Shown here piece after piece: positions 1 through 8,716 of a stretch of 64,000 nt of DNA (positions are counted from its first letter, which is position 1; every line of letters starts with the position of its first letter). The position numbers and the translations under genes were made by a program. Below the pieces are notes generated by a model. The model saw nothing but the letters and a program-made list of their open reading frames with translations. It was not told the origin of the DNA and made no database searches. The stretch comes from Flavobacterium humi (GTDB taxonomy: Bacteria; Bacteroidota; Bacteroidia; Flavobacteriales; Flavobacteriaceae), in contig NZ_SRLH01000002.1 in NCBI RefSeq assembly GCF_004745595.1, positions 186,001-250,000 of the forward strand, in the 5' to 3' direction.

Positions 1-599
1 CCATCGATTGCCAAAATATTGAAAAACGCATTCAAAAAAATCAGGACGGCACTGTATTGAATCTGGTCCAGCTTATTGGATTACCCGGTGATGCCGATAT
101 AAAACAGATTGGTCAAAAGCTCAATCTCCTCGCCGATAAAGCACGTACAGAAGGCCAGTATGAGGAAATCGGTACATTGTATGGATTTACACTTTTGGTA
201 AAAACGGAGGCTTCGCAAAAAGAAGGAATTACTATCAGGGATAACCGCTTTTTTATAAAGGGTGAAGGAAATATCAAATACACTTATAACAACGGGCAGA
301 TGGCAGGCGATCCTAAACTGGCATCCATGAACTTTTTAAATGCACTGGAAAAATTACCAGGATTGATAAGAGAGGAACAAAAGAAAATAAGTGAGATAGA
401 AAAAGATATCCCAGTTCTTGAAGAAATAGTAAACAGCGTATGGACTAAAGAACATACAATAGGGGAATTTAAAAACGAGCTGGCTGCACTGGACAGAAAA
501 ATTCAATTATCCATTACTCCGGAACAGGAAGTAACGGGTTCCGAAAGAATACAGGAAGATCAAATATCACAGCCTCTTCAGAAACTGAAAATCTCCTGA
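1..599 (+). CDS. C-terminal end of a very large helicase/DNA methylase-type ICE protein (5' truncated by the window)
   Basis: The reading frame is open from base 3 with no stop before 599, so this is the tail of a longer protein; the TTG at 57 is unlikely to be the true start. The last 200 residues have a small beta-rich part (IRDNRFFIKGEG, then NGQMAGDPK) and a helical end (LPGLIREEQKK, then a W-x-KE segment and a LDRKIQL segment). This pattern recalls the C-terminus of the roughly 1,800-residue SNF2-helicase/N6-methylase proteins common on Bacteroidota conjugative elements, but no catalytic motif lies inside the window. It converges on mobC 21 bp downstream. The family assignment is from memory and moderate only. 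Confidence 0.55.
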   Translation, partial: IDCQNIEKRIQKNQDGTVLNLVQLIGLPGDADIKQIGQKLNLLADKARTEGQYEEIGTLYGFTLLVKTEASQKEGITIRDNRFFIKGEGNIKYTYNNGQMAGDPKLASMNFLNALEKLPGLIREEQKKISEIEKDIPVLEEIVNSVWTKEHTIGEFKNELAALDRKIQLSITPEQEVTGSERIQEDQISQPLQKLKIS

Positions 600-620
600 T
601 GGCAATGCTCAAAAGTATGC

Positions 621-2654
621 TTATTTGTGATTATCATCTTTTTTATCATCTGTCTTTGCCTTTGGTACCAAATGCTGCAGGTCCGGATCGCTTTTAATTC
701 GTTCGAGTTCATCCGACACTATCGCAATAATATCCTGTTTGATTTGCTTGTAGTTGGCTTCAATTTCAGCTTTCATCATATCTTCTCCCTGTTCATTTAC
801 AAAAGAACGTATCTCCGGGATTTTTTGGTACGTTTTGGTTTCAGCTGCAACTTTTTCATTATCAACCACAATCTCCGCATGAAAAATCTTTTGTTCGATA
901 CGTTCCTCAAAGTTATCGGAAACGGCCCCTACAAACATTCCCTGAGTCAGGGTAGAGATCTTAGAAGCCGGTATAAGGCTTTCTAATTGCGTAGATATAG
1001 AGGTCGATTTATCATTTCGATTGATTGTCATACTTTGACGGCGCTGTAATATTTTCCCAAAACGTTCCGAAAGGCTTTTAGCTGTTTCACCCACGACCTG
1101 CCCGCTGAAAATATTCCCTACCGTATTTTGAATTACTTTACTCTCTTTATCTCCATAATCTCTTGTCAATTGTGAATAATCCTGAAAGCCCAAACAAACA
1201 GCCACCTTATTGCTTCGGGCGGTCGCAATCAGATTGTCAAGCCCTCGAAAATATATGGTTGGAAGTTCATCTATGATTACCGAACTTTTGAGCTGTCCTT
1301 TTTTGTTTATTAACTTCACGATTCTTGAATTGTATAAACCCAGCGCTGCTGAATAGATATTCTGGCGGTCGGGATTATTACCCACACAGAGTATTTTAGG
1401 TTCATTGGGATTATTGATGTCAAGCGAAAAATCATCTCCGGTCATGACCCAGTACAACTGTGGCGAAATCATCCTTGACAATGGAATTTTAGCCGAAGCA
1501 ATTTGTCCCTGTAACTGGTCCTGAGCCCCGCCTTGCCACGCGTCCATAAACGGGGAAAGATAATTCTCCAATTCTGAATAAGTGGTAAGGATGGTAAAGA
1601 CGTCCGCATATTTTTTGTTAAGCAGTTCAATCGCATGAGGAAAAGTGCAGTATTTTCCATTATCATAAATTTTTAAAAACCAAATGATGGCCGCCAAAAG
1701 TATAATAGGGCTTTCGACAAAAAAATCACCCTGTTTTTGGATCCAAGAACGATTCAGGTTCAGCATAATAGTATAGGCTGACTCATAGGCATCGGATATG
1801 TCGGTCATAAAATCGGGATTTATAGGATTACACCGGTGACTTCTTCTGGGGTCATCAAAATTGATGACGTAAAACTTTGGTTTAACTTTGTATTTGTCGG
1901 TATGTTTCAATAAATGATTGTATGCAATGGTGGAAAGGTCATCAAACTTGAAATCATAGATATACATCGAAAAACCCTTTTCGATCTGCTGTTTAATGTA
2001 ATTGTTTACAATAGCATAAGATTTACCGGAGCCGGGCGTCCCTAATACAATAGTTGCTCGAAAAGGATTTACAATATTGATCCAGCCATCGTGCTGTTTT
2101 TTCTGATACCAGAATTTGGTTGGCAGATTGACAGAATACTCGTTTTGCATCAACTGTGTCTCCTGCATGAAACTTTCGTTTTCAGTATTAAAGACGTCAT
2201 CCATAAGGTTATTTTTGAGTAACCTGCTCATCCATACACCCGCCATCAGCAGAGCGATATATCCCAGACCTAAGGTAAAAATATATAAGAAGGTTCCCAT
2301 TTCTATAGACAGCATGAGTAATGGAGTATTGAGAAAGAAAAAAATAAAGCCCGTCGTGAGCGCTGAATAAATTTTTCTCCAGGTAATCTTTTCGTTTTTC
2401 ACTCCTTTACTGCCCAGACAGCTTAGTGCCAAAAGCACCAAAGCAAATAGCTTCGTATACAGCGTATGGGAAAACAGCCCGGCTGTTCGCTGAAAGTTTT
2501 GCAATATTTTATCAATAATTGCTAATGTCCATTGTTCTTCTTTGAAGAACCCATAACAAAACCAATAGCAGTGCATCAGTACCAATAAAATACTGACGGC
2601 CCGCATAAATTCCATAATCTTAGCCAATCCTCTCAAATCATCTTCTCCCTGCAT
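621..2654 (-). CDS. mobC: MobC/VirD4-type coupling protein (T4CP)
   Basis: Inner-membrane ATPase that passes the relaxase-DNA complex to the conjugation pore. At 677 residues it has about four hydrophobic segments in the first 150 residues. A Walker A (GTPGSGKS, near residue 206) and a Walker B-like strand (SSVIIDELPT) follow, then the FQDYSQL segment typical of TraG/VirD4 proteins. It is last in a leftward mobA-mobB-mobC operon, 10 bp after mobB. The C-terminus is lysine- and aspartate-rich. Family assignment is firm; the symbol follows Bacteroides element usage. Confidence 0.9.
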   Translation of the reverse strand: MQGEDDLRGLAKIMEFMRAVSILLVLMHCYWFCYGFFKEEQWTLAIIDKILQNFQRTAGLFSHTLYTKLFALVLLALSCLGSKGVKNEKITWRKIYSALTTGFIFFFLNTPLLMLSIEMGTFLYIFTLGLGYIALLMAGVWMSRLLKNNLMDDVFNTENESFMQETQLMQNEYSVNLPTKFWYQKKQHDGWINIVNPFRATIVLGTPGSGKSYAIVNNYIKQQIEKGFSMYIYDFKFDDLSTIAYNHLLKHTDKYKVKPKFYVINFDDPRRSHRCNPINPDFMTDISDAYESAYTIMLNLNRSWIQKQGDFFVESPIILLAAIIWFLKIYDNGKYCTFPHAIELLNKKYADVFTILTTYSELENYLSPFMDAWQGGAQDQLQGQIASAKIPLSRMISPQLYWVMTGDDFSLDINNPNEPKILCVGNNPDRQNIYSAALGLYNSRIVKLINKKGQLKSSVIIDELPTIYFRGLDNLIATARSNKVAVCLGFQDYSQLTRDYGDKESKVIQNTVGNIFSGQVVGETAKSLSERFGKILQRRQSMTINRNDKSTSISTQLESLIPASKISTLTQGMFVGAVSDNFEERIEQKIFHAEIVVDNEKVAAETKTYQKIPEIRSFVNEQGEDMMKAEIEANYKQIKQDIIAIVSDELERIKSDPDLQHLVPKAKTDDKKDDNHK

Positions 2655-2664
2655 AACTGTTGTT

Positions 2665-3966
2665 TTAAGTATTTCTGTTTCTTCTCTTTTTCTTTTTCTT
2701 CAGACGGTCAGCAAATGCCTGTTCCTGGTAATCTTCCCCTTGAGCTTCCGGTAATAACCCGCCGAAACCTTCTATAATGCTATGTCCGTCATCAACCTGC
2801 GAAGGACTTTGATTACTTAGAAAATCAAATAAATCGTGGGAGTTCTCAGTTGGCAGCCTTTCCGATTCTGTTTTAGTTAAAACTGTTTGAGTATCCTTTG
2901 TGTTTTTGACTTCCGGCCGCAGCCCGTTATTCCGCCAATCATTGAATACATTAGCTGAGAGTTCTTTTCCCAAACGCGAACCATTCCATACTGTTTTGGA
3001 ATTACGGTCAATGAATGTAATTCCATAAATACGGCCTGTTTCATTTTTTCGAATAATCACATTAATTCCACTTTTAATCAGCAGCTTTTTAAATTCCTGT
3101 TCGTCAGTGGTCGATTGTAGAATCCTTTCAATTTCTTTTCTGACTGATAGTTTTGCATCACTTTCTTTAAGTGCTTCTTTGGATGCTGTAAAATGATTTT
3201 GAAGCTCGATGTATCCTGCACTTTTACCAAAAAGAGATGCCTTAAACGGGTTACTTGATTTTTTCCCATTTTCATTCAGGGCAAAATAAACCAGACCTTG
3301 TCTGGGCTTCCCGTCTAGTTCTCCCCTAACCTCTTCTGACGTGATATTAAACAGGGATAACAAAGCATTGTATTCGCCCAATGTCTGAAACTGATAGTAG
3401 TTTGGCAGCTGCCGGACGACCGAAGCAATCTGGCTTTTTATATCACCAGACTGATAATCCACCGGATGGAAAATTGTATCGCTCTGATTGCGCACCTTAT
3501 CCGCAGCAGGTATCAGTCCGTATTTGTTTTCTAAGTCCCGGCATACATTCATAGAACGTCTTTTTTCAAACTTATCTGAAATTTTTTTTCCTTCTTCGTC
3601 TACACAAACCGATACAATATGGATATGGGTGCGGTCAATATCTGTATGCTTGAATACCAGAAAAGGCTGCTCACCGTAACCCATTTCCTGCATATATTGC
3701 TCTGCCATTTCCTTAAACCTGTTATTACTTACATTATCTTTAGGATCGGGATTGAGTGAAATATGTAAAATTGGTTTTTCAGTATTGCGGTTTGCTATCA
3801 GGTAAGGCTCAAAAGATCGGGTCAATTGTGCTGAGGAATAATAACCGTCAGCTGTTTCAATTATCTTATTGGTGAACAAAATCCGCCCATTTCCTTTCTC
3901 TACTTTGAGCTGGTTATATAACAGTACTCCGTATAAATTGCTTCCTCTTCCTATTTTTGCTATCAT
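2665..3966 (-). CDS. mobB: MobB relaxase (MOBP-like nickase)
   Basis: Relaxase of 433 residues expected to nick oriT and stay covalently attached to the transferred strand. The three-histidine metal site is visible: H107 in VFKHTD and H114/H116 in RTHIHIVSV. The N-terminal IAKIGRGSNLYGVLLYN stretch holds candidate catalytic tyrosines Y12 and Y17. The C-terminal third is charged and ends in a lysine/arginine run. It sits 8 bp downstream of mobA and 10 bp upstream of mobC, so it is probably co-transcribed. The family fits relaxases of Bacteroidota conjugative transposons. Confidence 0.9.
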   Translation of the reverse strand: MIAKIGRGSNLYGVLLYNQLKVEKGNGRILFTNKIIETADGYYSSAQLTRSFEPYLIANRNTEKPILHISLNPDPKDNVSNNRFKEMAEQYMQEMGYGEQPFLVFKHTDIDRTHIHIVSVCVDEEGKKISDKFEKRRSMNVCRDLENKYGLIPAADKVRNQSDTIFHPVDYQSGDIKSQIASVVRQLPNYYQFQTLGEYNALLSLFNITSEEVRGELDGKPRQGLVYFALNENGKKSSNPFKASLFGKSAGYIELQNHFTASKEALKESDAKLSVRKEIERILQSTTDEQEFKKLLIKSGINVIIRKNETGRIYGITFIDRNSKTVWNGSRLGKELSANVFNDWRNNGLRPEVKNTKDTQTVLTKTESERLPTENSHDLFDFLSNQSPSQVDDGHSIIEGFGGLLPEAQGEDYQEQAFADRLKKKKKRRNRNT

Positions 3967-3974
3967 TCCAAATG

Positions 3975-4409
3975 TTATTTTTTCAGATATTTTACTTCAA
4001 ATTCTTCGATTAGCTGAACAATTTTTTGACATAATACAGCCATTTCAACCGTCTGTTTTTCTAATTTGTACAGATAGGCTGCTGCTTTTTTCTCCGAAAA
4101 ATGACGGTACAAAAGCTTTACCACCTGGTTATAATTCACTCCAACAGAACGGAACTGACTATGAAAAGAGGTCAGCCGCATATAAAAATCAACGGTTCCC
4201 TTATCTATTTTAAGGGATTTCATCTCCCTGCCAAACAGCAGGGAAATAATAAACTTTGCCTTATTGCTTGATCCCGATCCTTCAAAAAGGGATAACAGCT
4301 TAGCGTTTTCCTGATCGGTTAAACGAAAAACGTGACGATGTGTACTGGGGTCACTTTTAGGTTTCCGCCCGCCTTTATTCTCTTTTTTATTACTGTTATC
4401 AGTCATCAT
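3975..4409 (-). CDS. mobA: MobA relaxosome accessory protein
   Basis: Small basic protein of 144 residues (143 if the second Met is used), first gene of the mob operon and directly beside the palindrome cluster proposed as oriT. It starts with a lysine-rich tail, then a predicted ribbon-helix-helix-like segment (HVFRLTDQENAKLL) and a helical C-terminal half. Bacteroidota elements carry a protein of this size and position that binds oriT and helps the relaxase. DNA binding is inferred from family and position. Confidence 0.8.
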   Translation of the reverse strand: MMTDNSNKKENKGGRKPKSDPSTHRHVFRLTDQENAKLLSLFEGSGSSNKAKFIISLLFGREMKSLKIDKGTVDFYMRLTSFHSQFRSVGVNYNQVVKLLYRHFSEKKAAAYLYKLEKQTVEMAVLCQKIVQLIEEFEVKYLKK

Positions 4410-4462
4410 AAATCCATTTATAATATTCTACAAAACCCTGACTTTGGAAGGCGTTTTCTGCT

Positions 4463-4600
4463 CCCCGAAGGGGCAAGTCGTTTTGAGGCACAAACTCGGT
4501 TTCGAGTGCCTCAAAACACAACTTGCTCCTTTCTAGCGAAAGGAAAATCCGCCCTTTCAGGCGGATTAATTTTAGCAGGGAAAAACGGCCTCTGGCCGTT
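4463..4600. other. Candidate oriT: cluster of five inverted repeats
   Basis: Five stems lie within 138 bp just upstream of mobA. They are CCCC-GAA-GGGG at 4463-4473; TTTTGAGGCAC (4481-4491) with its complement at 4506-4516, extended by GCAAGT/ACTTGC at 4473-4478 and 4521-4526; CCTTTC/GAAAGG at 4528-4543; AATCCGCC/GGCGGATT at 4546-4567; and AACGGCC-TCT-GGCCGTT at 4584-4600. The block is GC-richer than its surroundings and holds no convincing gene. Position beside mobA and repeat density fit an origin of transfer; no nick site was identified. Confidence 0.6.
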
Positions 4601-5089
4601 CCGGCTGCCACCCCAAAATTTTGATCTGTTTTTACAGATTAAAGCCTTTACAAAATAAAGCTGTAAAAATGGAACCATCACAGTGGATTACACTGCCAAG
4701 GAGTGCCACTGGAAGCCATTGGCTGCCACTTTTATAAAATCAGATTAATGAGGTGCTTTCTTTGTTTCACAGTTATAAAACAATGCATACAAGGCCCTTT
4801 GCAGAAAAAAAAGAAAATGTATTTGAAAATGGACAGGCAGCCAAAAAAGCTGAAAAGTTTATGAGAATAAAAATGTGAAACTATAAAAGCATAAAGTTTT
4901 AAAAATGTAAAAGCATAAAAGCAGGAATACCTAAAGAATACTGTGCTGTTTTGCAGGTTTAAGCAAAGACATATTCAAAGGCAGCTTTAAAAAAATAAAA
5001 CAGTACAAGAATACAGCAAAATATGAAAGCTGAAATATAGCAATACAGCTTCACAATTTATAAAACAAACAATTTTAAATTTTAGAATA
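4601..5089. other. A-rich intergenic region upstream of the ParA gene
   Basis: About 490 bp without a credible gene. It is strongly A-rich on the + strand, with loose repetition of short words such as AAAAGCATAAA (4880-4920) and TACAGCA/ATACAG (4995-5050). It should hold the promoter of the rightward transfer operon, but I see no clear TAnnTTTG box, terminator or palindrome. Confidence 0.4.
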
Positions 5090-5857
5090 ATGACAACAAT
5101 AAAAAAACCTTTAAAAATTAGCTTCTCCACTCAAAAAGGCGGAGTTGGAAAATCCACTATCACAACTTTTTTAGCAAGTCTCCTGCATTACCGTTTAGGT
5201 TACAATGTGCTGGTAATGGACTGTGACTATCCACAGTACAGCCTGACTAAGATGAGGGAAAGAGACCTGAAGACTGTTATGCAGAATGAATACCATAAAA
5301 AGGCGGCACTTAAGCAGTTCACAACCATCAACAAAAAGGCTTACCCAATCATTAAGTGCAAAGCAGAGGAAGCATTGGACGAAGCATTAGAGTACATCCA
5401 GCAATCACCGGTCCATTGGAATATGGTCTTCTTTGATCTTCCCGGAACTGCAAATACCAAAGGTGTCCTGACGACACTAAAGGCTATGGATTTTATTTTC
5501 TCACCCATTACAGCGGATCGTCTCGTCGTGGAAAGTACGCTCGGATTTGCCAAGGTATTCCTTGAACTTCCCGAAACTGAGAATACCAATAAAGATCAGG
5601 TTTTTAGGTTATTCTGGAACCAGGTAGACGGCAGGGAGAAATCAATTCTCTACGAAGCCTATCAGCACGTAATTGAAGAACTGGGGCTCTCCACCATGGA
5701 TACAAGAATCATGGACAGTAAACGATTCCGAAAGGAAAGCGATGATACAGGCAATTATATATTCAGGTCCAGCCTGCTTGCAGCGGAGCCTCACCTTTTG
5801 AAAGCTACAAAACTGGATCTCTTTTTACAGGAATTTCTGAAGATCATTCACTCTTAA
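5090..5857 (+). CDS. traA: ParA-family ATPase at the head of the transfer operon (TraA-like)
   Basis: Deviant-Walker ATPase of 255 residues; residues 11-20 read STQKGGVGKS, the ParA/MinD signature with the extra lysine. The FFDLPG strand (near residue 120) is the second metal/nucleotide motif. In Bacteroidota conjugative transposons the first tra gene encodes such a protein, probably for element positioning or maintenance. The next gene starts 7 bp after its stop. The ParA fold is certain; the TraA label is from gene order. Confidence 0.85.
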   Translation: MTTIKKPLKISFSTQKGGVGKSTITTFLASLLHYRLGYNVLVMDCDYPQYSLTKMRERDLKTVMQNEYHKKAALKQFTTINKKAYPIIKCKAEEALDEALEYIQQSPVHWNMVFFDLPGTANTKGVLTTLKAMDFIFSPITADRLVVESTLGFAKVFLELPETENTNKDQVFRLFWNQVDGREKSILYEAYQHVIEELGLSTMDTRIMDSKRFRKESDDTGNYIFRSSLLAAEPHLLKATKLDLFLQEFLKIIHS

Positions 5858-5864
5858 AACAAAT

Positions 5865-6275
5865 TTGACAATGGGAACTAACAAAGGAAATACAGGCTTT
5901 GAAAAACCAAACGTTGATGAAGACTATCTAATGAATGTTATTAGCGGCGACGAATCTGTTCAGCCGAAAGAGGCCTCGAAGCAGCATACTGAACCCAAAG
6001 AAGTTAAGCATAGGGAAAAACAAAGAACAGGTTCTTTAAAAAATGTAAATTATGAAGAAGTATTTCTTGGTAACCGGTATCCGTCCGGAAGAAATGGAAA
6101 AGTTGTTTATATACGTCCGGATTATCACGAACGATTGCTTCGTATCGTACAATTGACAAGAGATGAGAAAACAACACTCTATTCCTATATAGACAATATT
6201 CTTGAATATCATTTTAAAGAATTTGGAACGGACATTGTTGATTTTTTCAATGAAAGAAACAAACCAATTTTATAG
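5865..6275 (+). CDS. DUF3408-type conjugation protein
   Basis: Protein of 136 residues with a charged, disordered first half (EASKQHTEPKEVKHREKQ) and a compact second half. The second half contains YIRPDYHERLLRIVQL and a helix ending LEYHFKEFG, typical of DUF3408 proteins that follow ParA in Bacteroidota transfer operons. The second half resembles a ribbon-helix-helix arrangement, so DNA binding or partnership with the upstream ParA is plausible but inferred. Confidence 0.75.
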   Translation: MTMGTNKGNTGFEKPNVDEDYLMNVISGDESVQPKEASKQHTEPKEVKHREKQRTGSLKNVNYEEVFLGNRYPSGRNGKVVYIRPDYHERLLRIVQLTRDEKTTLYSYIDNILEYHFKEFGTDIVDFFNERNKPIL

Positions 6276-6283
6276 ATACTGTT

Positions 6284-6916
6284 ATGGAAATAGTGATTGT
6301 AATATGCCTGCTGATTGTTATTGCTCTTTTGGCAAAAGATAAGATTGTAATCAAAAACGTAGTCCCTAAAGATGAAAATCCACACTATGTAAATCCCAAC
6401 CTGCCCGAAATAATGGGTATTCCAAAACCAAATAAAAGACTTTCAGTGCCAAGTATTGCCTCTAACAGCCAAAACGAGGGCTTGGTAATAGAGATTGATA
6501 ATTTTGAATCAGAAATCGAAGAAAACGATTTTGACATACAAATTCCGCAGGAAGAGCTGGACGAAATTTTCAGAAACATGCCTGATTTTGAGCAAGAGGA
6601 AGAAGAATGGAACAGGTATGGAATATCCGATGGCGAATTCAGTTTGGCCCAAGGGGTTACCTTTGAAGAACTAAGTTCCGTGGGGATGCTGCTACAAAAA
6701 GAAAAATTGGAGCCATCCCAGAAGGAAACAGCGGTCAATATAGTTCAGAAAATACAGGGAACCGAGTTGTTCAGCCTTTTGGAAAATTCTATGGAAGGTG
6801 CTTCGCGTAAGATAGCCGAGCTATTGGACGGAAGCCTTTCTTCTGAAACAAATGCCGGTTCTTCCACTTTGCGGAAAAATGATTTGGGGGATTTTGACAT
6901 TGGGGAGTTTGTATAG
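6284..6916 (+). CDS. traD: TraD-like conjugation protein
   Basis: Protein of 210 residues with one N-terminal membrane segment (IVIVICLLIVIALLA) followed by a proline-rich and acidic soluble region. It ends in a conserved-looking tail (TLRKNDLGDFDIGEFV). Order after ParA and DUF3408 fits the TraD position of CTnDOT-type operons. Its last 96 bp are repeated, about 80% identical by eye, at 7622-7717, just before the inserted defence cargo. Exact role in the apparatus is not known to me. Confidence 0.65.
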   Translation: MEIVIVICLLIVIALLAKDKIVIKNVVPKDENPHYVNPNLPEIMGIPKPNKRLSVPSIASNSQNEGLVIEIDNFESEIEENDFDIQIPQEELDEIFRNMPDFEQEEEEWNRYGISDGEFSLAQGVTFEELSSVGMLLQKEKLEPSQKETAVNIVQKIQGTELFSLLENSMEGASRKIAELLDGSLSSETNAGSSTLRKNDLGDFDIGEFV

Positions 6917-6948
6917 ACTTCCCATTGTCTTTTTAAAAACAAGGGAAT

Positions 6949-7479
6949 ATGGAAAATGAAATTAATAAGGAAGCCTACGATCTGCGTGTAAACAAAGGTA
7001 TCTTACCAACCATAGATATTGCAGGGCATACATTCTATGTAGATATTCGCATGGATATGCTCCGGCCTAAAGATGATTTTCTCTCTAAAGGTATTGTGTT
7101 CTCAGATATTGGAAACTACTATGATCAAGACAAAAGAACCTATAGTATTCCTTACAATCCGAATACACATGAATTTCAGGAACCTGATTATCTAAATATA
7201 AAAGAGCTGCCTAAAGATTTAATCGCTGTGAGATTTCCCTCTGAAAGACTTCTTGACAGGATTGGCTGGAACAGACAATACGGATTTGAACTTACACACG
7301 GACTGGTAAAAAATGGCTTAAAATTACAGTTTACCGCAAAGCATATTCCCTGGGGAAAAACCTTTCTTGTTGATTTGATTAAAAGCAATATTAAAACAGA
7401 AGAGAAGCTGAAAAAAGCTGTTGAAAAACAACAACCAACCCAAATTAAGCAAAGTAAACAAAAAGGCCGCAAAATATAA
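6949..7479 (+). CDS. Conserved protein of the transfer region, function unknown
   Basis: Soluble protein of 176 residues that begins 32 bp after the TraD-like gene. It has a beta-rich body (IDIAGHTFYVDIRMD, YSIPYNPNTHEFQEPDYL) and a lysine/glutamine-rich C-terminal tail. I recognise it only as a protein type often seen in this position on Bacteroidota mobile elements; no enzymatic motif is visible. It is the last backbone gene before the scar and the inserted cargo. Confidence 0.65.
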   Translation: MENEINKEAYDLRVNKGILPTIDIAGHTFYVDIRMDMLRPKDDFLSKGIVFSDIGNYYDQDKRTYSIPYNPNTHEFQEPDYLNIKELPKDLIAVRFPSERLLDRIGWNRQYGFELTHGLVKNGLKLQFTAKHIPWGKTFLVDLIKSNIKTEEKLKKAVEKQQPTQIKQSKQKGRKI

Positions 7480-7621
7480 ATTGGAAATACTAAACAGTGA
7501 AACGTCAAACGGTAAAAGTTTGGTGCTTTTTTTTCCCAATTTCTATTTAGAAAACAGAAGAAACCATATTATTCAGTCCTTTGAAAAATTCCATGGTAAA
7601 TGGATCCAACAGTATAACCAG

Positions 7622-7717
7622 ATATTGGATGAGAGCCTTTCTTCTGAAAACGGTTCTGGCTCTTCCAATTTGCGGAAAAATGATTTGGAAGATTTTGATA
7701 TTGGGGAGTTTGTATGA
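7622..7717 (+). pseudogene. Second, diverged copy of the TraD C-terminal tail
   Basis: These 96 bp align without gaps to 6821-6916, the end of the TraD-like gene, with about 17 mismatches counted by eye. They encode ILDESLSSENGSG, then LRKNDLEDFDIGEFV and a stop. An open frame reaches back to 7421 but overlaps the previous gene out of frame and resembles nothing, so this is read as a gene remnant. It lies about 100 bp before sspB and probably marks where cargo entered by recombination with a related element. Confidence 0.65.
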
Positions 7718-7819
7718 GACAAAAAAGGAACTTGGATTAAAATACAATATTTACTTCGCAGAAGGTTCTTTTCTAGTTATATTTTGTTACTTTGTACCAA
7801 ACAAAAAGAATAAAAAAGT

Positions 7820-8716
7820 ATGTCTGAAATATTGACACCTCCAATAAATAAACTTACATTTTCGGGCCACGAAACCTTTCACTGCAGACAAATGTGGCTC
7901 AAGAAAGGATATGATTTTATAAAGAACGGAAATAAATTTACTGACAATGATGCTGTGGTTATTTTAGGCGTTGGTAAAAATATGGTTTCAGCAATCTATT
8001 TTTGGATGAAAGCATTTGGTCTACTAGACAAACAAGGCAAAACTACCAGTTTTGCTGATTATATATTCTCTTCAAAAGGAAAAGATCCTTATCTTGAAGA
8101 CGAGGGATCATTGTGGTTACTTCATTATAATTTGGTAAGTCAAGGTATTTCATCAATTTATGATTTAATCTTTAATGAATTGAGAAAAGAAAAAATAGAA
8201 TTTACAAGAGAAAATTTTTTAGTTTTTGCTGAAAGAAAATCAAATGAAATAGGATTTTCACAGTTTAATAAAAAAACCGCAAGTACTGATTTTGAAGTTT
8301 TAGCAAAGATGTACATTAGGACTGTTGAACAAGTGAAAGACAAAGAAGATACATTTTCAGGATTATTAACAGACTTACAGCTTATACAGGAGGAAAAAAA
8401 GAGTCATTCACTATATAGTATAACAAATGAAAGTCGTAATAATTTACCGGCGGAAATTATACTGTATACTATTTTAGACAAACCTGAATTTCAAAACTCT
8501 ATAAGTTTGAATCTTTTATTTCAGGATAGAAATCAACCAGGTTCCGTATTTGCAATTACAAAAAAAGCATTAATGGAAAAGCTGGAATCTCTAGTTAACA
8601 ACTCTAATTATAAAAAATACGGTATTACACTGAGTGATCATGCTGGTATTCAGGAACTACAATTTACATCAAAACCGGACAAATTTGATGTTTTAAATTT
8701 TTATTATGGCAACTAA
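7820..8716 (+). CDS. sspB: SspB-like DUF4007 protein (phosphorothioate modification)
   Basis: Protein of 298 residues with the DUF4007 pattern: LTFSGHETFHCR near the start, WLKKGYDFI, then VVILGVGKNMVSAIYFWMKAFGL. In characterised Ssp systems the DUF4007 protein SspB nicks DNA and works with SspC and SspD to put single-strand phosphorothioates into specific motifs. It is first in a tight five-gene rightward operon and overlaps sspC by 11 bp. Base composition is clearly more AT-rich than the flanking tra genes. Assignment rests on motif plus the sspC/sspD/sspA context. Confidence 0.85.
   Translation: MSEILTPPINKLTFSGHETFHCRQMWLKKGYDFIKNGNKFTDNDAVVILGVGKNMVSAIYFWMKAFGLLDKQGKTTSFADYIFSSKGKDPYLEDEGSLWLLHYNLVSQGISSIYDLIFNELRKEKIEFTRENFLVFAERKSNEIGFSQFNKKTASTDFEVLAKMYIRTVEQVKDKEDTFSGLLTDLQLIQEEKKSHSLYSITNESRNNLPAEIILYTILDKPEFQNSISLNLLFQDRNQPGSVFAITKKALMEKLESLVNNSNYKKYGITLSDHAGIQELQFTSKPDKFDVLNFYYGN

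Noticed and set aside
4399..4611. 70-codon minus-strand frame over the palindrome cluster
   Set aside because: It reads straight through all the hairpins and overlaps mobA; the oriT explanation is better.
7421..7717. 98-codon frame as an intact gene
   Set aside because: Its first part overlaps the preceding gene out of frame; only the last 32 codons resemble anything, the TraD tail, so it is called a remnant.
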